Both the position numbers and the translations under genes were made by a program. Below the pieces are notes generated by a model. The model saw only the letters and a program-made list of their open reading frames with translations, had not been told where the DNA came from and did no database searches. From Diphasiastrum complanatum (taxonomy: Eukaryota; Streptophyta; Lycopodiopsida; Lycopodiales; Lycopodiaceae), in contig CM055104.1 in the NCBI GenBank assembly GCA_029204225.1, positions 45,019,835-45,083,834 on the forward strand: 64,000 nucleotides of DNA. The letters are read 5' to 3'. Shown in pieces: positions 1-12,027 of the stretch (its first letter is position 1; the number at the start of each line of letters is the position of its first letter).

Positions 1-3000
1 AACTGAGTGTAATGTAAGTCGTGAAGTAATAACCTGATCCATATAGCTTCTTTTGAAGCTTGACATGTTGCGATGTACTCTTCCTCTATCAAAGAAAGCG
101 CAACTAATTTTTGCTTCCTTGAGTTCCACAAAATCGGTCCCCGGCCTACTAGATAGAAACAGAACCTGGAGGTAGATTTTTTGGTTGAGACTGTTCCTCT
201 AAGTCGAAATAACATCATAGGATGAGTGGGTCGATAGCATTCCATCATAACATAAAATGTATTCTAAACTTTCCTGAATATATCTCATCACTCTCTTTAA
301 TGCTTTTCAATGAGAGAGATCCTAGGATTAGATGTGAATTGACTTAATGTGCTAATAGTGTATGGTAAATCTGGTCTGGTACATAGCATTGTATACATCA
401 AAGACCCTATCTAGTGAATGATAAGGGTACTTCGCTATGTCGAGTACTTCACTATCAGAATTAGCACAAGTAGATTTAGTCAATACTATACTTGTATCCA
501 TTGGAGTATCAATTGGTTTGCAATCAGACATATGAAATTTTTCTAAAATTCCTTTTAGATATGCCTGTTGACTAAGATAGATCTTTTTCTAAAGTCTATT
601 TCTAGTAATGTGAATTCCTAGCAAAGAATGGATAGCTCCTAAATCAGTCATGTCAAATTCCTTTGACAGATCACTCTTAGTAGTGTTGTGCAGAAGAGAA
701 GTGTCGTTAGACAAGATAAACACATCATCTACATAAAGAACTATGTGAACTGAATTGTTGCCTATTGCTTCGAATAAACATTACAGTCAGCTGAATTGTT
801 TGCAAATCCCAATTGAATGAGATAAGAGTTGATTCTATCGAATCATGCTCTTGCAACCTATTTCAGACTGTAGACTGCTTTGTGCAACTTGCACACTTTG
901 TGTTTTTGTCCTTTGACTTTGAAACCTTCCAATTGGAAGGTATATAGCTCTTCCTCGATGTTGCTGTTAACAAATGCTATCTTGACATCCAATTGGTGTG
1001 TTTCGAGTTTCTATGGCTACTAACGCAATCAGAGTCCTGATTGATGACATCTTGATGACAGAACTGAAAATTTCTTGATAATCCACTCCTTGGACTTGAG
1101 TGAATCCTTTAGCCACCAACCGTGCTTTCCATTTAGTAATGGAACCATCAAAGTTGATCTTCTTCTTGAAGATCCACTTGTTGTCGATAACTCTCTTGTG
1201 AGTGGGGAAGTCGACCAGTGTCCAGGTCTGATTTGTCAAAAATGGGTTGTACTCACTTTTCATAGCTTCTTGCCACTTCACAACATCCTTGGAGTTAACT
1301 GCTTCGGCTAGGATCTCTGGTTCTTCTGATGAAGTCCAGCATGATTGAGGTGTTTACCTCTCAGGAACTATCCGAGTCCGCAAGGATCTACGAACGTTTG
1401 GTTGACTAGAATGCGATGATGCTTCCTCTTGAATTTCTCCAGATCTGCTCGAGTTGGTTTGGTCTGGTCTAATGACAGGTACTGTCAGTTGCTCGGCTTC
1501 TGTAGCTATAGTTGCAGGTTTTGTAGAAGAAACATTATCGTTGGAAGATTCCATGCTATGTAAAATCTGATGAAATCACATAGCATTGTTTATGATCGCT
1601 ATTTAAAATCATAGTATGTATGTTCTTGAAAGATTACATCCCTAGAGACAAATACTACGTTGGTGGATGGATTATAAACTTGATAAGCTTTATGTTCATT
1701 AGGATAGCCAATGAAAATACATTTATTTGTCCTATGAGCTAGTTTCTTTCTAAGCTGTTTAGGAATGTGAACAAAACATACACAACTAAAAAATTTTAAA
1801 TGGCTGACACTAGGCTTGTGTCCATGCCAAACTTCATAAAGATTTTTGTTGTTGATGGCTTTGGTGCTGGATCTGTTCTAAGTAACATGCTATGGCAATA
1901 GCTTCTGTCCAAAACTTCGTAGGTAGATGTGATTGATGTAGCATGGATCTGGCTGAGTTGAGAAGAGTTCGGTTTTTCCTTTTTGCAATCCCGTTTTGTT
2001 GAGGTGAATAGGAAGTGGTGAATTGTCTTCTAGTACCATGTTCAACCATGTAGTCGGACATCTCGTTAGAGAGGTATTCATCTCCACCATCAGTTCAGAG
2101 TGCTATAGACGTTTGTGTCTCAACCATGGCCTTGAATCTCTTGAAGCATTCAAAGGCTTTAAATTTGTGCTTAATGAACATGACTATAGACCATCTAGAA
2201 TAATCATCTATGAAAGTGATAAAATAGATTGTATCTCCTAAGGATGGAGTTGGCATTGGCCCACAAAGATCACTATGTACAAGATCCAATACATGCTTTG
2301 TTTTGATGGAATGTGATTTGAGAAACTTGCTTCTAGAGTGCTTCCCATAGATGCAGGATTCACAAAAAAAAGATTTTCAGTCTTTTCAATCCATCAACTA
2401 AACTATTACAATGCATATAAGAAAGTGATCTTGTATCCACATGTCCACATTATACAATCCATCAACTAAATTATTACAATGCATATAAGAAAGTGATCTT
2501 ATATTCACATGTCCAAATTGACTATGCCATAGAATAGCATTATCGTTTACATTTTCATGAGAGATACTAGCTAATGCAACTGAATTAGAGAGTACGTAAA
2601 GATTTTCGACTCTAGTGCATGTAATGAGAGTAGTATCTTCATTGAAAATTGTACACTGCTCAGATAAGAAAGTAACAATGTAACCCTCATCAGTCACCTT
2701 AGAAACTGACAACAGGTTTTTGACAACTGAGGTACGTGAAGAACATTGGTGACATAAATAAAAAGATCATTGTTGAAAGTGATCTTGACTGTCCCTTTGT
2801 CTTCCACGCGTATGGTGCTTGAATCTCCAAGGTAGATGAATTGATCTCTGTTGTAAGCTGCATATTCGGTAAGCCATTCCTTGCGAGAGGTCAGTGTTGG
2901 GTAGTGCCGCTGTCCACTTACCAACTATCGTGGTCTTCGTTGCCACTGTTGTAAGCCATTAACAAGTATATATCTTGCTTTTTGAATTCCACTACGTTGG

Positions 3001-3158
3001 AGGAGTTTGGCTGCTATTGTTGTTGCTTCTTTGCCTCGTTGTAAATGCGGATACAACACTCCTTGATGTCGTGATTGGCTCTCTTGCAAAATCAACAAAA
3101 AAGCTTCTTGCGCGATCCACCATTCTCAACTTGAGTGTGAGGCTTCTGCTGTTGCGGA
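1..3158 (-). mobile_element. Copia family 2, copy A: decayed pol (RNase H to gag zinc-finger region)
   Basis: A Ty1/copia polyprotein can be followed on the minus strand through many frameshifts and stops. From high to low coordinates it shows the end of gag, an aspartic protease region (about 2.7-2.96 kb), the GAG-pre-integrase zinc region (about 2.4-2.7 kb), integrase (1.83-2.29 kb, with HSDLCGP and QQNG motifs), the RT start (0.97-1.28 kb, with KARLVAKGFTQV), the YVDD catalytic motif near 0.7-0.76 kb, and RNase H running off the left edge. It matches the copies at 25.6-28.8, 31.8-33.2 and 53.4-56.1 kb. Its 5' end is cut by repeat X at about 3,158. No intact reading frame is left, so it should be non-autonomous. 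Confidence 0.85.
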
Positions 3159-3790
3159 CAATTGCAGCCTGGTAGTATTTTTGACAGAACTCAAGGGTTT
3201 CCGGGATCCATGGCGTGTGTTTTGTAAGTCCACGTATGAGTATCTGTCAATAAACTTCAACCATGGCATGTGTTTTGTAAGTCCATGAGTAGAAGCTTAA
3301 AATAATAGACTTAAAACTTAAACTTAGGAACCTTACGCCTAGAAATATTTGTCTTAAGTTTTTCTAACTTAGAAACTTTGAAGTTCTAAATCCTAAGTTA
3401 GAAGTTCTAGAATGGCTAGAAATGAAGTAGTCCCATAAGTTAGTGGATACTTATGGAAGACCCTCCTTGCCATAAAAGGAGAGGTATTTGCCATGTATAT
3501 AACACTTTGAGATTAAGCTATCAAATTCTCTATTTTGAGACTATCTCTCTATTTCACTAGTGTTCCCTTTGGGAAGGTGCATAGCTTGAGGGAAGGTGCT
3601 TGGGCCTCCTCTTGCCTCCTTCTCATCGATTTATATTGTGGCATGTGTTATTTTGAATGATTATTAGTTAGCCGCAATCTTTCATTTCCATTCTCGTTGG
3701 GAGTTAATTTAGGATTTAGTTGACTACCTTGCTAGTTGGGTAAGACTTAGTGAGGTCTTGTTATTTGTCATTTTTAGATAGTTCATTCCA
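3150..3790 (+). repeat. Repeat X, copy A (LTR-like)
   Basis: About 640 bp shared with copy B (10.55-11.59 kb, same orientation) and copy C (36.28-36.86 kb, inverted). It looks like an LTR promoter region: a TATA-like GTATATAA near 3,498 is followed by a pyrimidine-rich block and the conserved phrase TTCCCTTTGGGAAGG. Copy A lacks about 390 bp that copy B carries just after the shared AACTCAAGGGTTTC segment. Element class is not determined. Confidence 0.6.
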
Positions 3791-4100
3791 CTAGTTGGAT
3801 AAGCCTTAGTGCTTTTATCATTATTGTTATTTCGACAGTTCTGTTTGAAGCTTGGTAGAAACTTAAAAAGTGGACGATTCTCTCTATAATACACCACATT
3901 GTGAGTAGATCTAGCCAACATGCACTAACAAGATTTACTTCCAACACCTCAACTATCCTTGAGGATTCTGGTTTCTCTACATAAGACGAGCTGTTGGAGG
4001 GCTCCTTTCTGCCTATTGTTTTCTTGTTACTTGGGCTTTGATAGCAGTCTACTGCTGCATGACCCTTTTTGTGACAATGCACACATTGGACGTTTGGACT
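3724..4100 (-). mobile_element. Copia gag zinc-knuckle fragment
   Basis: The minus strand encodes a short peptide with a CX2CX4HX4C-like knuckle (CHKKGHAAVDC) followed by a polar Ser/Asn-rich tail, typical of the nucleocapsid part of a copia Gag. It is only about 100 residues, in two frames, and abuts repeat X. The next 370 bp (4.10-4.47 kb) are open on the minus strand but match nothing I recognise; they may be more decayed gag or spacer. Confidence 0.55.
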
Positions 4101-4472
4101 TAACCAACATGTGTCGATGGTATATTCATCACTTCTGCATCTAGCGCATGATTTCTTTGCACCACTCTACGATATGCATTGAGCAAGTGCCTAACTACAG
4201 TGATTACTAGAGCATTTTTTGGCATACCGCACATCGTGTTATCACAAGAGAAACTTTGTCTCTTATGAATAGAATAAATGAGCAAAGATATTCTTGATTT
4301 TACAATCATGAAACTGCACAAGTACATTGCCAACACCCTGTATTTGGCATTCCTCCCCATTGGCTTGTGTGACCTTGTCCCCATCATGGATTGGCGAGAA
4401 TTTCTCAAACCAATTTCTCAGTCATATGCCTTGTGTGCCTGGATCTATGAACCATCTGGCACCATCATCAAC

Positions 4473-5275
4473 CTAGGATGCCAATGTCGATGAGAAGACA
4501 CTTGTCTCATCATCTTCCCCATCATCTTCGGCAATGTTGCCTTGTTGCTTCACTTTTCCCGCCTTTATGTCCGCTTTCTTATTGTAACACTCACGTGCCC
4601 AATGACCCAATTTGTGGCAATAGTAACATTTGCCTTTCTTCTTCTTTTTCACCTTCAATGACGACTGTCCCTCGTCATCATCATCCTTGGATTTCTTAGG
4701 ATTCCTCTTCCACCCTTTCTAATTGCCTTTAGCAAGCAATGCTTGATCATCCTGTGGGGTTTGCCTTGACTTCACCACCTCGCGGCGCTGCTCTTCCTGC
4801 AACATGATTCTGTGGAAGTCTTCAAAAGTAGGCAATCTCTCCCTTGAAGCGATGTCGCTCACAAACATTTGTAGACCTTCCAAAACACCGCTCATAGTGG
4901 TATGAACCAGTTCAATGTCCCTAATTAGTTCTCCAATTCCCACAAGTTGATCTCTCAACTCCTTTATCCTAGTGAAGAAAGATTCCACCGATTTGCCTTC
5001 TTCCATCTTGATTGCATTCAACCTCGACTTCAAGAACATGGCTGGAGCTGGATTGCAAGTTTGAAATTGCATTCTAAGAGCTTCCCAAGCTCCCCTAGCT
5101 ATCGTGGCATCACTTATATGGGTGATCACATGGTCTTTCACTAAAAGGTTGATCAAGGACAATGCTCTTTGTACTTTTTTATCAAAGGCCCTCATGTCAC
5201 CTGTAGTGGTATTAGGCCGGACTTCAATGCCTGCAATAATGTCCCATAACTACTTCTCCATCAAAATGCTCTTCA
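4473..5275 (-). mobile_element. Copia gag (UBN2-type) fragment, family 4
   Basis: Two minus-strand frames together give the front of a copia Gag. Codons at 5195-4719 encode a helical UBN2-like domain with features such as GAWEALRMQF and a LKSRLNAIKMEEGKS segment. Codons at 4658-4473 give a CCHC knuckle (CYYCHKLGHWAREC) with a basic flank. A stop or frameshift separates them near 4,700. No protease or pol follows, so only the gag survives. The upstream end is replaced by the microsatellite block at about 5,290. Confidence 0.75.
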
Positions 5276-5298
5276 TTTTGAATTTCCAGATGTTGAAG

Positions 5299-5300
<2 letters not shown>

Positions 5301-5391
<91 letters not shown>
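5301..5391 (+). repeat. Compound microsatellite (TC)n(AC)n, copy 1
   Basis: A run of TC dinucleotides is followed without a break by a run of AC dinucleotides, then AGAGGTTGAAT. The same compound repeat and flank occur at 62,226-62,321, inside a longer direct duplication. Open frames across it (His-Thr or Cys-Val repeats) are artefacts of the repeat. Confidence 0.97.
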
Positions 5392-5397
<6 letters not shown>

Positions 5398-5509
5398 GAA
5401 TAAAAATAAGATGAGATTCTTTCTATGTTGAATAAAATCATTGTATTATTGTTTGTAGGCTTTCTAATTAGGACTATCCATTTGTGCAAATGGGACGTTG
5501 TCCTAAAGA

Positions 5510-5937
5510 TCACTTATGGCAATATTTGGAATGCCTAGATTTATCACAAAGGGGCCAAATGTTTCTATGAGATGCAAATTTTGTAGCAAAACGTTTGTAA
5601 GTGGGGATGAGGTTTTGTCATGAGAGATGGGAAATGTTACGCTTGTTGGTTTTCTATTAGACCCACAATATATAGATCAAGTTAGACGTGGCACATTACG
5701 TGCAAAGATATAAGCAGATTGGAGAGAGTGTTTGGAGAAAATTTTCCCTGACGAGGACGCACGTCGCAAAGTAAAGAACAATTTTGCCAAATATAGGGAA
5801 GGCATAGGAGTTTTTGGAGAAGAAGAAACTAAATGGGATATGTCAAAGACTGGGGCTACGAATTGGTGGTATGAATATGGAGGGGAGACTCATGAACTAC
5901 AAGAAATTGCTTTTAGAGTTTTAAGCCAAGGGTGTAG
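5510..5937 (+). pseudogene. hAT-superfamily transposase fragment, copy 1
   Basis: The plus strand carries remnants of a hAT transposase. A BED-type zinc-finger remnant comes first (a CxxC pair followed by KTFV, about 5,573-5,600). Next is a central piece with LDPQYIDQV, then a carboxy piece (5732-5944) with NWWYEYGGETHELQ and RVLSQGCS, which matches the hAT dimerisation region where family members usually read RVLSQPCSS. Stops separate the pieces and most of the catalytic core is absent, so it cannot act. It is interrupted at 5,938 by the end of a copia LTR. A near-identical copy lies at 62.44-62.85 kb. Confidence 0.7.
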
Positions 5938-6823
5938 TGTCTAAGTACAATACTTTGGACCTTACTTGAGTCTATTAATGACTCACAAGAGTGGGTAATT
6001 GATTGATCATAAAACAAATGCAAACTAGACACACAAAATTGAGATCTAGATTGACAATCAAGCATGTATCAAGCAAGAGCAACCCAAAATCATTAATCAA
6101 AAGTGATGTACACCCCACACACGTGTGAAACAATACTCAATATGTCCTATAGATAGAAAATGATGTTTATAACACTTAGTTCTTGCTTAGATCCAAAAAA
6201 AGACAATGTACACATTGTAGAACTCAAGTTTTGCCAATGAACTCTCAAAAATATTGTAAGACATTACTATGGAGAGATGGATACATAGAAAGCCTCTTTC
6301 CCACCTCGAGTTAGGTGATAATCAGCATCTACACACAAAATGAGATGCAAACTCTAATAGAACTCGATGAAACATGAATCAATGATAATGTCATGTTGCT
6401 ATCCGTACAAAACCAGCAAGCTATTGTATTTCATACATGTGGATCCAAAAATAGCAAATATAGATCATTCTACACATAGAATTGCAAGCAATCACAAGTA
6501 TAGTGCACCAATGGATAGTAGAACCCAAGAGAACCATGTATAACCATGAAATGAGATAGAGAAGAGAGAAGATCAGGCTTTCCCTCCAAAATGCTAGCCC
6601 TACTATTTCTGGGTCTAGATTCAACGTACCCAACAGTCAAATTTGAATCTACTCAAACTCACATTCTAACTTTCCCACACTTTCAAAGAGTGTTTATTCA
6701 AATGAAATTTAGAATAATGGACTCTGAAAATTCAATCTCTAATTCTAAAAACAAAGTTGGCCTGAATATGCCAAATACGAAAATATTATAGCAAATATGA
6801 TCAAACTAGTTGAATCTTTCACA
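5938..6823 (-). mobile_element. 3' LTR of copia-1b (minus strand)
   Basis: On the minus strand the LTR starts TGTGAAAGATTC at 6,823, directly after a polypurine tract (GAAGAGGGAG on that strand), and ends TTAGACA at 5,938, giving 886 bp with TG...CA ends. It holds a CACACGTGTG palindrome at 6,118-6,127. Part of this LTR is duplicated at 62.85-63.48 kb. It sits inside the hAT fragment. Confidence 0.75.
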
Positions 6824-7014
6824 CTCCCTCTTCAACTAGTTTTAGAATAGACTTTCATAACACTACAAGTGATGTCATATGCTTCATAAACAAGTCCATT
6901 CCCAATGCTTTGGTGAAGATATTAGCTACACATTTCCTTGAGGACACATGTTGATAATCCACCTCCTTTGCAATGACTTGCTCACTCACAAAATGTTGCA
7001 ATACCACTTCAATG

Positions 7015-7702
7015 AGCAATGAAGAATCACATAGAATGCAAATGAGATGATTCCTCCATGCTTTCAACTTTGAACTCTGTAGAAAAATACAGCAAACAAA
7101 CAATAAATGTGAGTGATAACCATTTGCTTGCATGTCTCCTCCTTCTTTGTCCTTTGTTGCCATGTATCCACCATGACACTCCATGAATGAGCCTCCATCT
7201 TCATCTTGTCTCAAGATACCATCATACCTTGATGACTTGATCATGAATGAGTGATATATAGAGCCTCCAATAGATTCATTTCCATCAACAAAGCCAGCCA
7301 AGAATGCTAGTACGAATCCAACATCAAAATGATGCTAGTTTTACCATATCTTGACAATTTGCACACATCCACTTGAAAATGCTCAAACATGAGATAGAAC
7401 AAGTAAATTAGACTTGAACAACACTTCCTTGCTGCTCTTTTGACCTTGATTGAGTCTTCAATAAGCTGCAAAAATAGATCCATAACATTTTTGCCAATTG
7501 ACTCTCCTTTGATGCTCTTGACTAGCTCCAAATTGCCACCATCCTTTGTGTGTTGTTGAAGCCCTTTGAGATGAACCTCTTGATCATCAATTTGACCATC
7601 AAATTCATTGCACAAATTTTGTTTTCTAGATCCATTACTTGACTTTACAGCAAGATAACATCCATCCACTAGCATAGCACCATCTACACTAGCAGATCCT
7701 CC
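7015..7702 (-). other. Foreign coding-like segment replacing RT in copia-1b
   Basis: Between the RT start (EYQALIENGTSF, ending at 7,702) and the RNase H end (HFVSEQ, from about 7,015) about 690 bp show no copia similarity. The minus-strand frame entering from RT stays open for roughly 130 further codons and a second frame (7301-6855) reads back into the RNase H end. Composition is rich in Gly, Ser and Asp. I do not recognise a domain. It could be captured host sequence in a non-autonomous derivative, or an untranslated spacer. Confidence 0.5.
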
Positions 7703-7927
7703 AAAAGATGTTCCATTCTCTATAAGAGCTTGATACTCAAGATCCATTGCTTGGATCCACTCCTCTTCTTTCCTTGCTTCATCTAAACTTGTAGGTTCAT
7801 CAAAAGAGGTTAGGAAAGCAACATAATTTTCAGAAACTATTTGCTTACCCTTTGCATCATATGTGAGCCATGAAGGTACTTGTCGTTCCCTTGATGTTCT
7901 CCTTGGCTTTTGACTTGATGAAAGTCC

Positions 7928-8738
7928 TGTGAGAAATTGCCAAAAATCTAGCTTGGTATTTTTTATGATAGAAGTTTGTAAGTGAATCTCATATGTGTGG
8001 AGGATGTTCCCACGTGTGGAGAATTGTAAAGTAAATAAAAAATGTTTGATATAGGGGTCTCATAGAACCTCATAGTCAAGCATTTAGGCATGGGATGTTG
8101 ATAGGGTCAAATTTGGCATAGATGACAAATTATCCATTTGCACTTGTAATGCCACTATTGAGCCAAAATAGAGAAGGAGACCAAACTCGTGCCAATTAGA
8201 GTGTAGACAAGTGTAATGCTTTTGTTTGATGAATTTTAAGAGGTCCAGTAGGATTTAGAGGTGGAACCATGAGTGGTCCAATAGAATGTGAGGTTTGCTT
8301 GAAAATGGTCCAATAGAATTTAGAGGTGAATGGATCAATGGTCCAATAGGATAAAGAGGTGGAAAAAGTGTGGTCCATAGTGGTAGCTCATGGATCTACT
8401 AGTATCATTGTACTTCTCATTTTGGATCTAATTGATTTTGAGATTGAGTGGATTTTGTGAGTAAATGGTTTTCTAGTTTTCTCTCTCTACTCGAGAGCTC
8501 ATGATGATTTTCTCTCTCTACACAAGGAGAGCAGCTTGTTTTACTTAGATTATTTTTGGAACACTTCCCACACGTGTGAGTGAGAGTTGGAAGTGATTGA
8601 ATGCATGTAGTAGTGTGTTTTTGCCATAGAATCAAAGATAGATCTTGAATCTCAATCTAGTCTTGATCTTGGTGCATCTACACACCTTAGGAGATCACAA
8701 GTACATGTTGTGGACAGTCCACACGTGTGAAATCAACA
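7928..8738. mobile_element. Solo LTR inside copia-1b
   Basis: An 811-bp segment with TGTGAGAAATTG at one end and ...ATCAACA at the other splits the copia-1b reading frame. The flanks are AGTCC (7923-7927) and GGTCC (8739-8743), a near-perfect 5-bp target duplication. No gag, pol, primer site or polypurine tract lies inside. This is what LTR-LTR recombination leaves. It contains CACACGTGTG at 8,569 and 8,720 and a related site near 8,010. Confidence 0.65.
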
Positions 8739-10529
8739 GGTCCATCATCATTACCATCCAAAATAGTTTCTTTACATCAACATAAAAAATGTTAGATCCA
8801 TCCACATCACCATCAATCATGCTTGAAGACACTTTTGGAATGTTCCCCTCATCAAAGATGACATGTCTACCAACAATCACCCTTTTAGTAGAAGGAATGT
8901 AAACCTTGTAGGCTTTACTCACCTCACTATATCCAACAAAAATACCTCTTCTTGAAGATGGATCCTCCTTGGTTCTATCATCAAGAGTAATGTTGACATA
9001 GCATGTGCATCCAAAGGTTCTTAGAAAGTTGACACTCGACCTCCTCTTGAAGAGCATCTCAAAAGGTGTCCTTCCATCCAAAATAGCACTCGGCCACCTA
9101 TTGCACAAGAAAAATCACAACAAAGCTTGATCCCAAAATGGTTTGTCAAGGTTAGCACTTAACCTCATGGCTTTAGCACTTTCACATAAAGTCCTATTCT
9201 TCCTTTCAGCCACTCCATATTGTTGTGGGGTCCTTGATGTTGTATACTCCCTCTTGATCCCATGCTCATCACAAAAGGCCTTGAACTTGGTAGATATGTA
9301 CTCACCACCATTGTCACTCCTTAAGCACTTGATCCTTGTGAAAAATTGGTTCTCCCTTGCATTCTTGAACTTGATAAAGACATCATACACTTCATCCTTG
9401 CTCTTTAGTAGATAGATCCAACAAAATTTACTAGAATCGTCAATGAATGTTACATACATCTTAGCTCCACTATTGCTAATTGTAGTAAATCCATGAATAT
9501 CCAAATGTACAAATTGAAAAGGCTTTGTAGATCCAGATATAGATCTAGTACAAGGTAGTCTATGTGACTTAGAAAAAACACAATACTCACAACATGTTTG
9601 ATGCCACTTAAGGAACTTGGAAGACCTATCACAACCTTCTTCCGGGTCTTACCTCCAATGACTTGAAGTTGAGGTGTCCCATCCTTTTATGCCAAACCTC
9701 TTGAATAGGTAATTTCTTCATTGCAACACATCCAACTTGGTTAGCAATAATACAAGCATCTAGTTTGAACAACTTCCTTTGCCTTTTACCTTTTCCAACC
9801 AAGACATCCTTCTTGTTGATCATACAAGCATCTCCATCAAACTCCACCTTGAGGCCTTAACTTAGAATTTGACTCACACTAAGCAAATTTTTGGTAATAG
9901 ATGGAATAAATAAGACATCCTCCAAATAAACATTCTTATTGGTAGAGAGAGAAATAGGAATTGTGCCAATCCCTTTGATTGCACACTCACCATCACTGGC
10001 CATGTAGATCACCCTCTTGGCATCTCCATATGCCAACAAAGAAGTGAAGTACTCTTTGTGAAAGGTCATGTGTGAACTTGCTCCACTATCAATCCACCAA
10101 GGATCTAGATCTCCATCATTAGCAAGCATACATGAAGACATCACAAAAGCATCATCATTTGCATCTTGAGCATAAAACCATCCTCTTTAGGAGTAAGATT
10201 ACCTTGCTTGTCTTCTGGATCTCTCTTCTTCTTGTAGCACTCACTTGCAAAGTGTCCTTTCATGTCACAATAGAAGCACTTGAGCTTTGATCTATCCTTC
10301 TTTTTGCCACTTGAAGAAGCATCCACTTGATCTTGCCCTTTAGACCACTTACTTTTGGTTTTACCTTTGAATTTGCCCTTTGTAAACATAGCATCCTCTT
10401 GAGGTATTGATGTAGATCCACCTCTTGCTTGAAGCCTATATTCTTCCTTGATCAAGATCTCTTGAAGATCCATCAAACTTGGCAAAGTCTTTTGAATAGC
10501 AATACTTTGAACAATGTTAACTGCCATGT

Positions 10530-11590
10530 ATTCTACCAGAAGTACCATGGCAACCCTGATAGCGATGTCAGATATTTTGTGGACAATTGCGGCCTAGTAG
10601 CATTTTTGGCAGAACTCAAGGGTTTCTAGGATCAAGGGCAACCCCCAATAGCTATTGATATCAATAAACTAGTGCGCACGCAAGATGACCACATCAGCGT
10701 AGCAAGGCTTTATTATTGCGTCGCCCTTACTTCGGCCCTGCACGTTGATATGGTGGAGCTATGAAAAACACATAGTTTTCTACAGGGTACGTTCCATTAC
10801 TACAAACCCATGCCCTTCCTGAACAAATTGTGATGGCCAATGATGGAGGGCATCCGCAACAAAATTTACCAATCCTGCCAACAACAATCTCGTCTCCAAG
10901 AAGCACAAAAGATCCAAGATGAAAAGGATTCGATTGGTGTGGGACCACCAATCCAATAAAGAGGGAGATAATATTAGCAATTGTGCTAACACAGAAAAAA
11001 TAAAAAGAAAGAAATAAAACTCCATGGCATGTGTTTTGTAAGTTCACGTATAAGTATATGTCAATAAACTTCAACCATGACATGTGTTTTGTAAGTCCAT
11101 GAGTAGAAGCTTAAAATAATAGACTTAGGACTTAAACTTAGGAACCTTAAGCTTAGAAATATTTGTCTTAAGTTTTCCTAAGTTCGAAACTTTGAAGTTC
11201 TAACTCCTAAGTTAGAAGTTCTAGAATGGCTAGAAATAAAGTAGTCCCATAAGTTAGTGGATACTTATGGAAGACCCCCTTGCCATAAAAGGAGAGTTGT
11301 TTGCCATGTAAATAACACTTTGAGATTAAGCTATCAAATTCTCTATTTTGAGACTATCTCTCTATTTCACTAGTGTTCCCTTTGGGAAGGTGCATAGCTT
11401 GAGGGAAGGAGCTCAGGCCTCCTCTTGCCTCCTTCTCATCGGTTTATATTGTGGCATGTGTTATTTTGATTGATTTAGTTAGCCACAATCTTTCATTTCC
11501 ATTGGGAGTTAATTTAGAATTTAGTTAACTACCTTGCTAGTTGGGTAAGCCTTAGTGAGGTCATGTTATTTGTTATTTATAGCATTAGAG
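10530..11590 (+). repeat. Repeat X, copy B (longest copy)
   Basis: This copy starts inside the gag of copia-1b and ends near 11,590. Its last 550 bp match copies A and C and look like an LTR. Its first 450 bp have a degraded coding look on the plus strand (a stretch from about 10.53 to 10.63 kb, then pieces to about 10.95 kb with an Arg/Gln/Glu-rich segment) that I cannot assign. Copy A retains only about 60 bp of that leader, so B is closer to the original. Confidence 0.55.
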
Positions 11591-12027
11591 GAGTTCTCAA
11601 TATCAAAAAGACCCTTTGTAAAGATACTTTTATTTTTTTCTTTAGTTTCGACCGTCACCAGGCCCAATCAAAATGTACAGATTTGAAATCTCCGTAACGT
11701 AGTTCAAATTAACTAAAAAATAAATATAGAAAACTTTGAAAACCGTGAGGGCAGCATGGACGTATCCCATTGGTTTCTTCTTCCTGCTAATATGCCCGAC
11801 ATCAATACCTCAAGTTAAATTTACTTGACTATGCTGGTTAGTATAATGAAATTTTCTAACTATCCTAGTTACAGTTATAGAAATACAATATGTACAGTTA
11901 CATAAAATATGGTATACGCAGTAACTGTGACTATGTTGGCATTCACATTAGATTAAATGTGATACGAAAAATTGAAATTAAGTATCATATCAGAGAGATT
12001 TTTGGTGCCCAAGCTTTGAAAATAGCA
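11591..12027. other. Intergenic, no recognisable feature
   Basis: AT-rich sequence between repeat X and the first codon proposed for the plus-strand gene. A weak open frame begins at 11,890 but has no coding character before 12,028. I looked for terminal inverted repeats matching the 17 kb side and saw none. Confidence 0.4.

Larger units (their letters stand above)
6824..10520 (-). mobile_element. Copia-1b internal region, rearranged and 5'-truncated
   Basis: A minus-strand relative of the intact copia at 38.9-44.7 kb. In coding order it shows gag with a CCHC knuckle (10,548-10,150; CFYCDMKGHFASEC), protease with WWIDSGASSHMT (about 10.1 kb), GAG-pre-integrase, integrase (9.5-9.1 kb; FIDDSSKF, SDNGGEY, GVAERKNR) and the integrase tail (9.1-8.74 kb). 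After a solo LTR insertion the linker and first RT codons follow (7.92-7.70 kb). RT and most of RNase H are replaced by unrelated sequence, and only the RNase H end (7.02-6.84 kb; HFVSEQVIAKE) remains. The 5' end is lost at repeat X. It lacks RT, so it could move only with help from another copy. Confidence 0.85.

Noticed and set aside
5104-5513. Two frames with His-Thr and Cys-Val/Arg-Glu repeats
   Set aside because: They are translations of the TC/AC microsatellite and its flanks, not genes. The first overlaps gag on the other strand.
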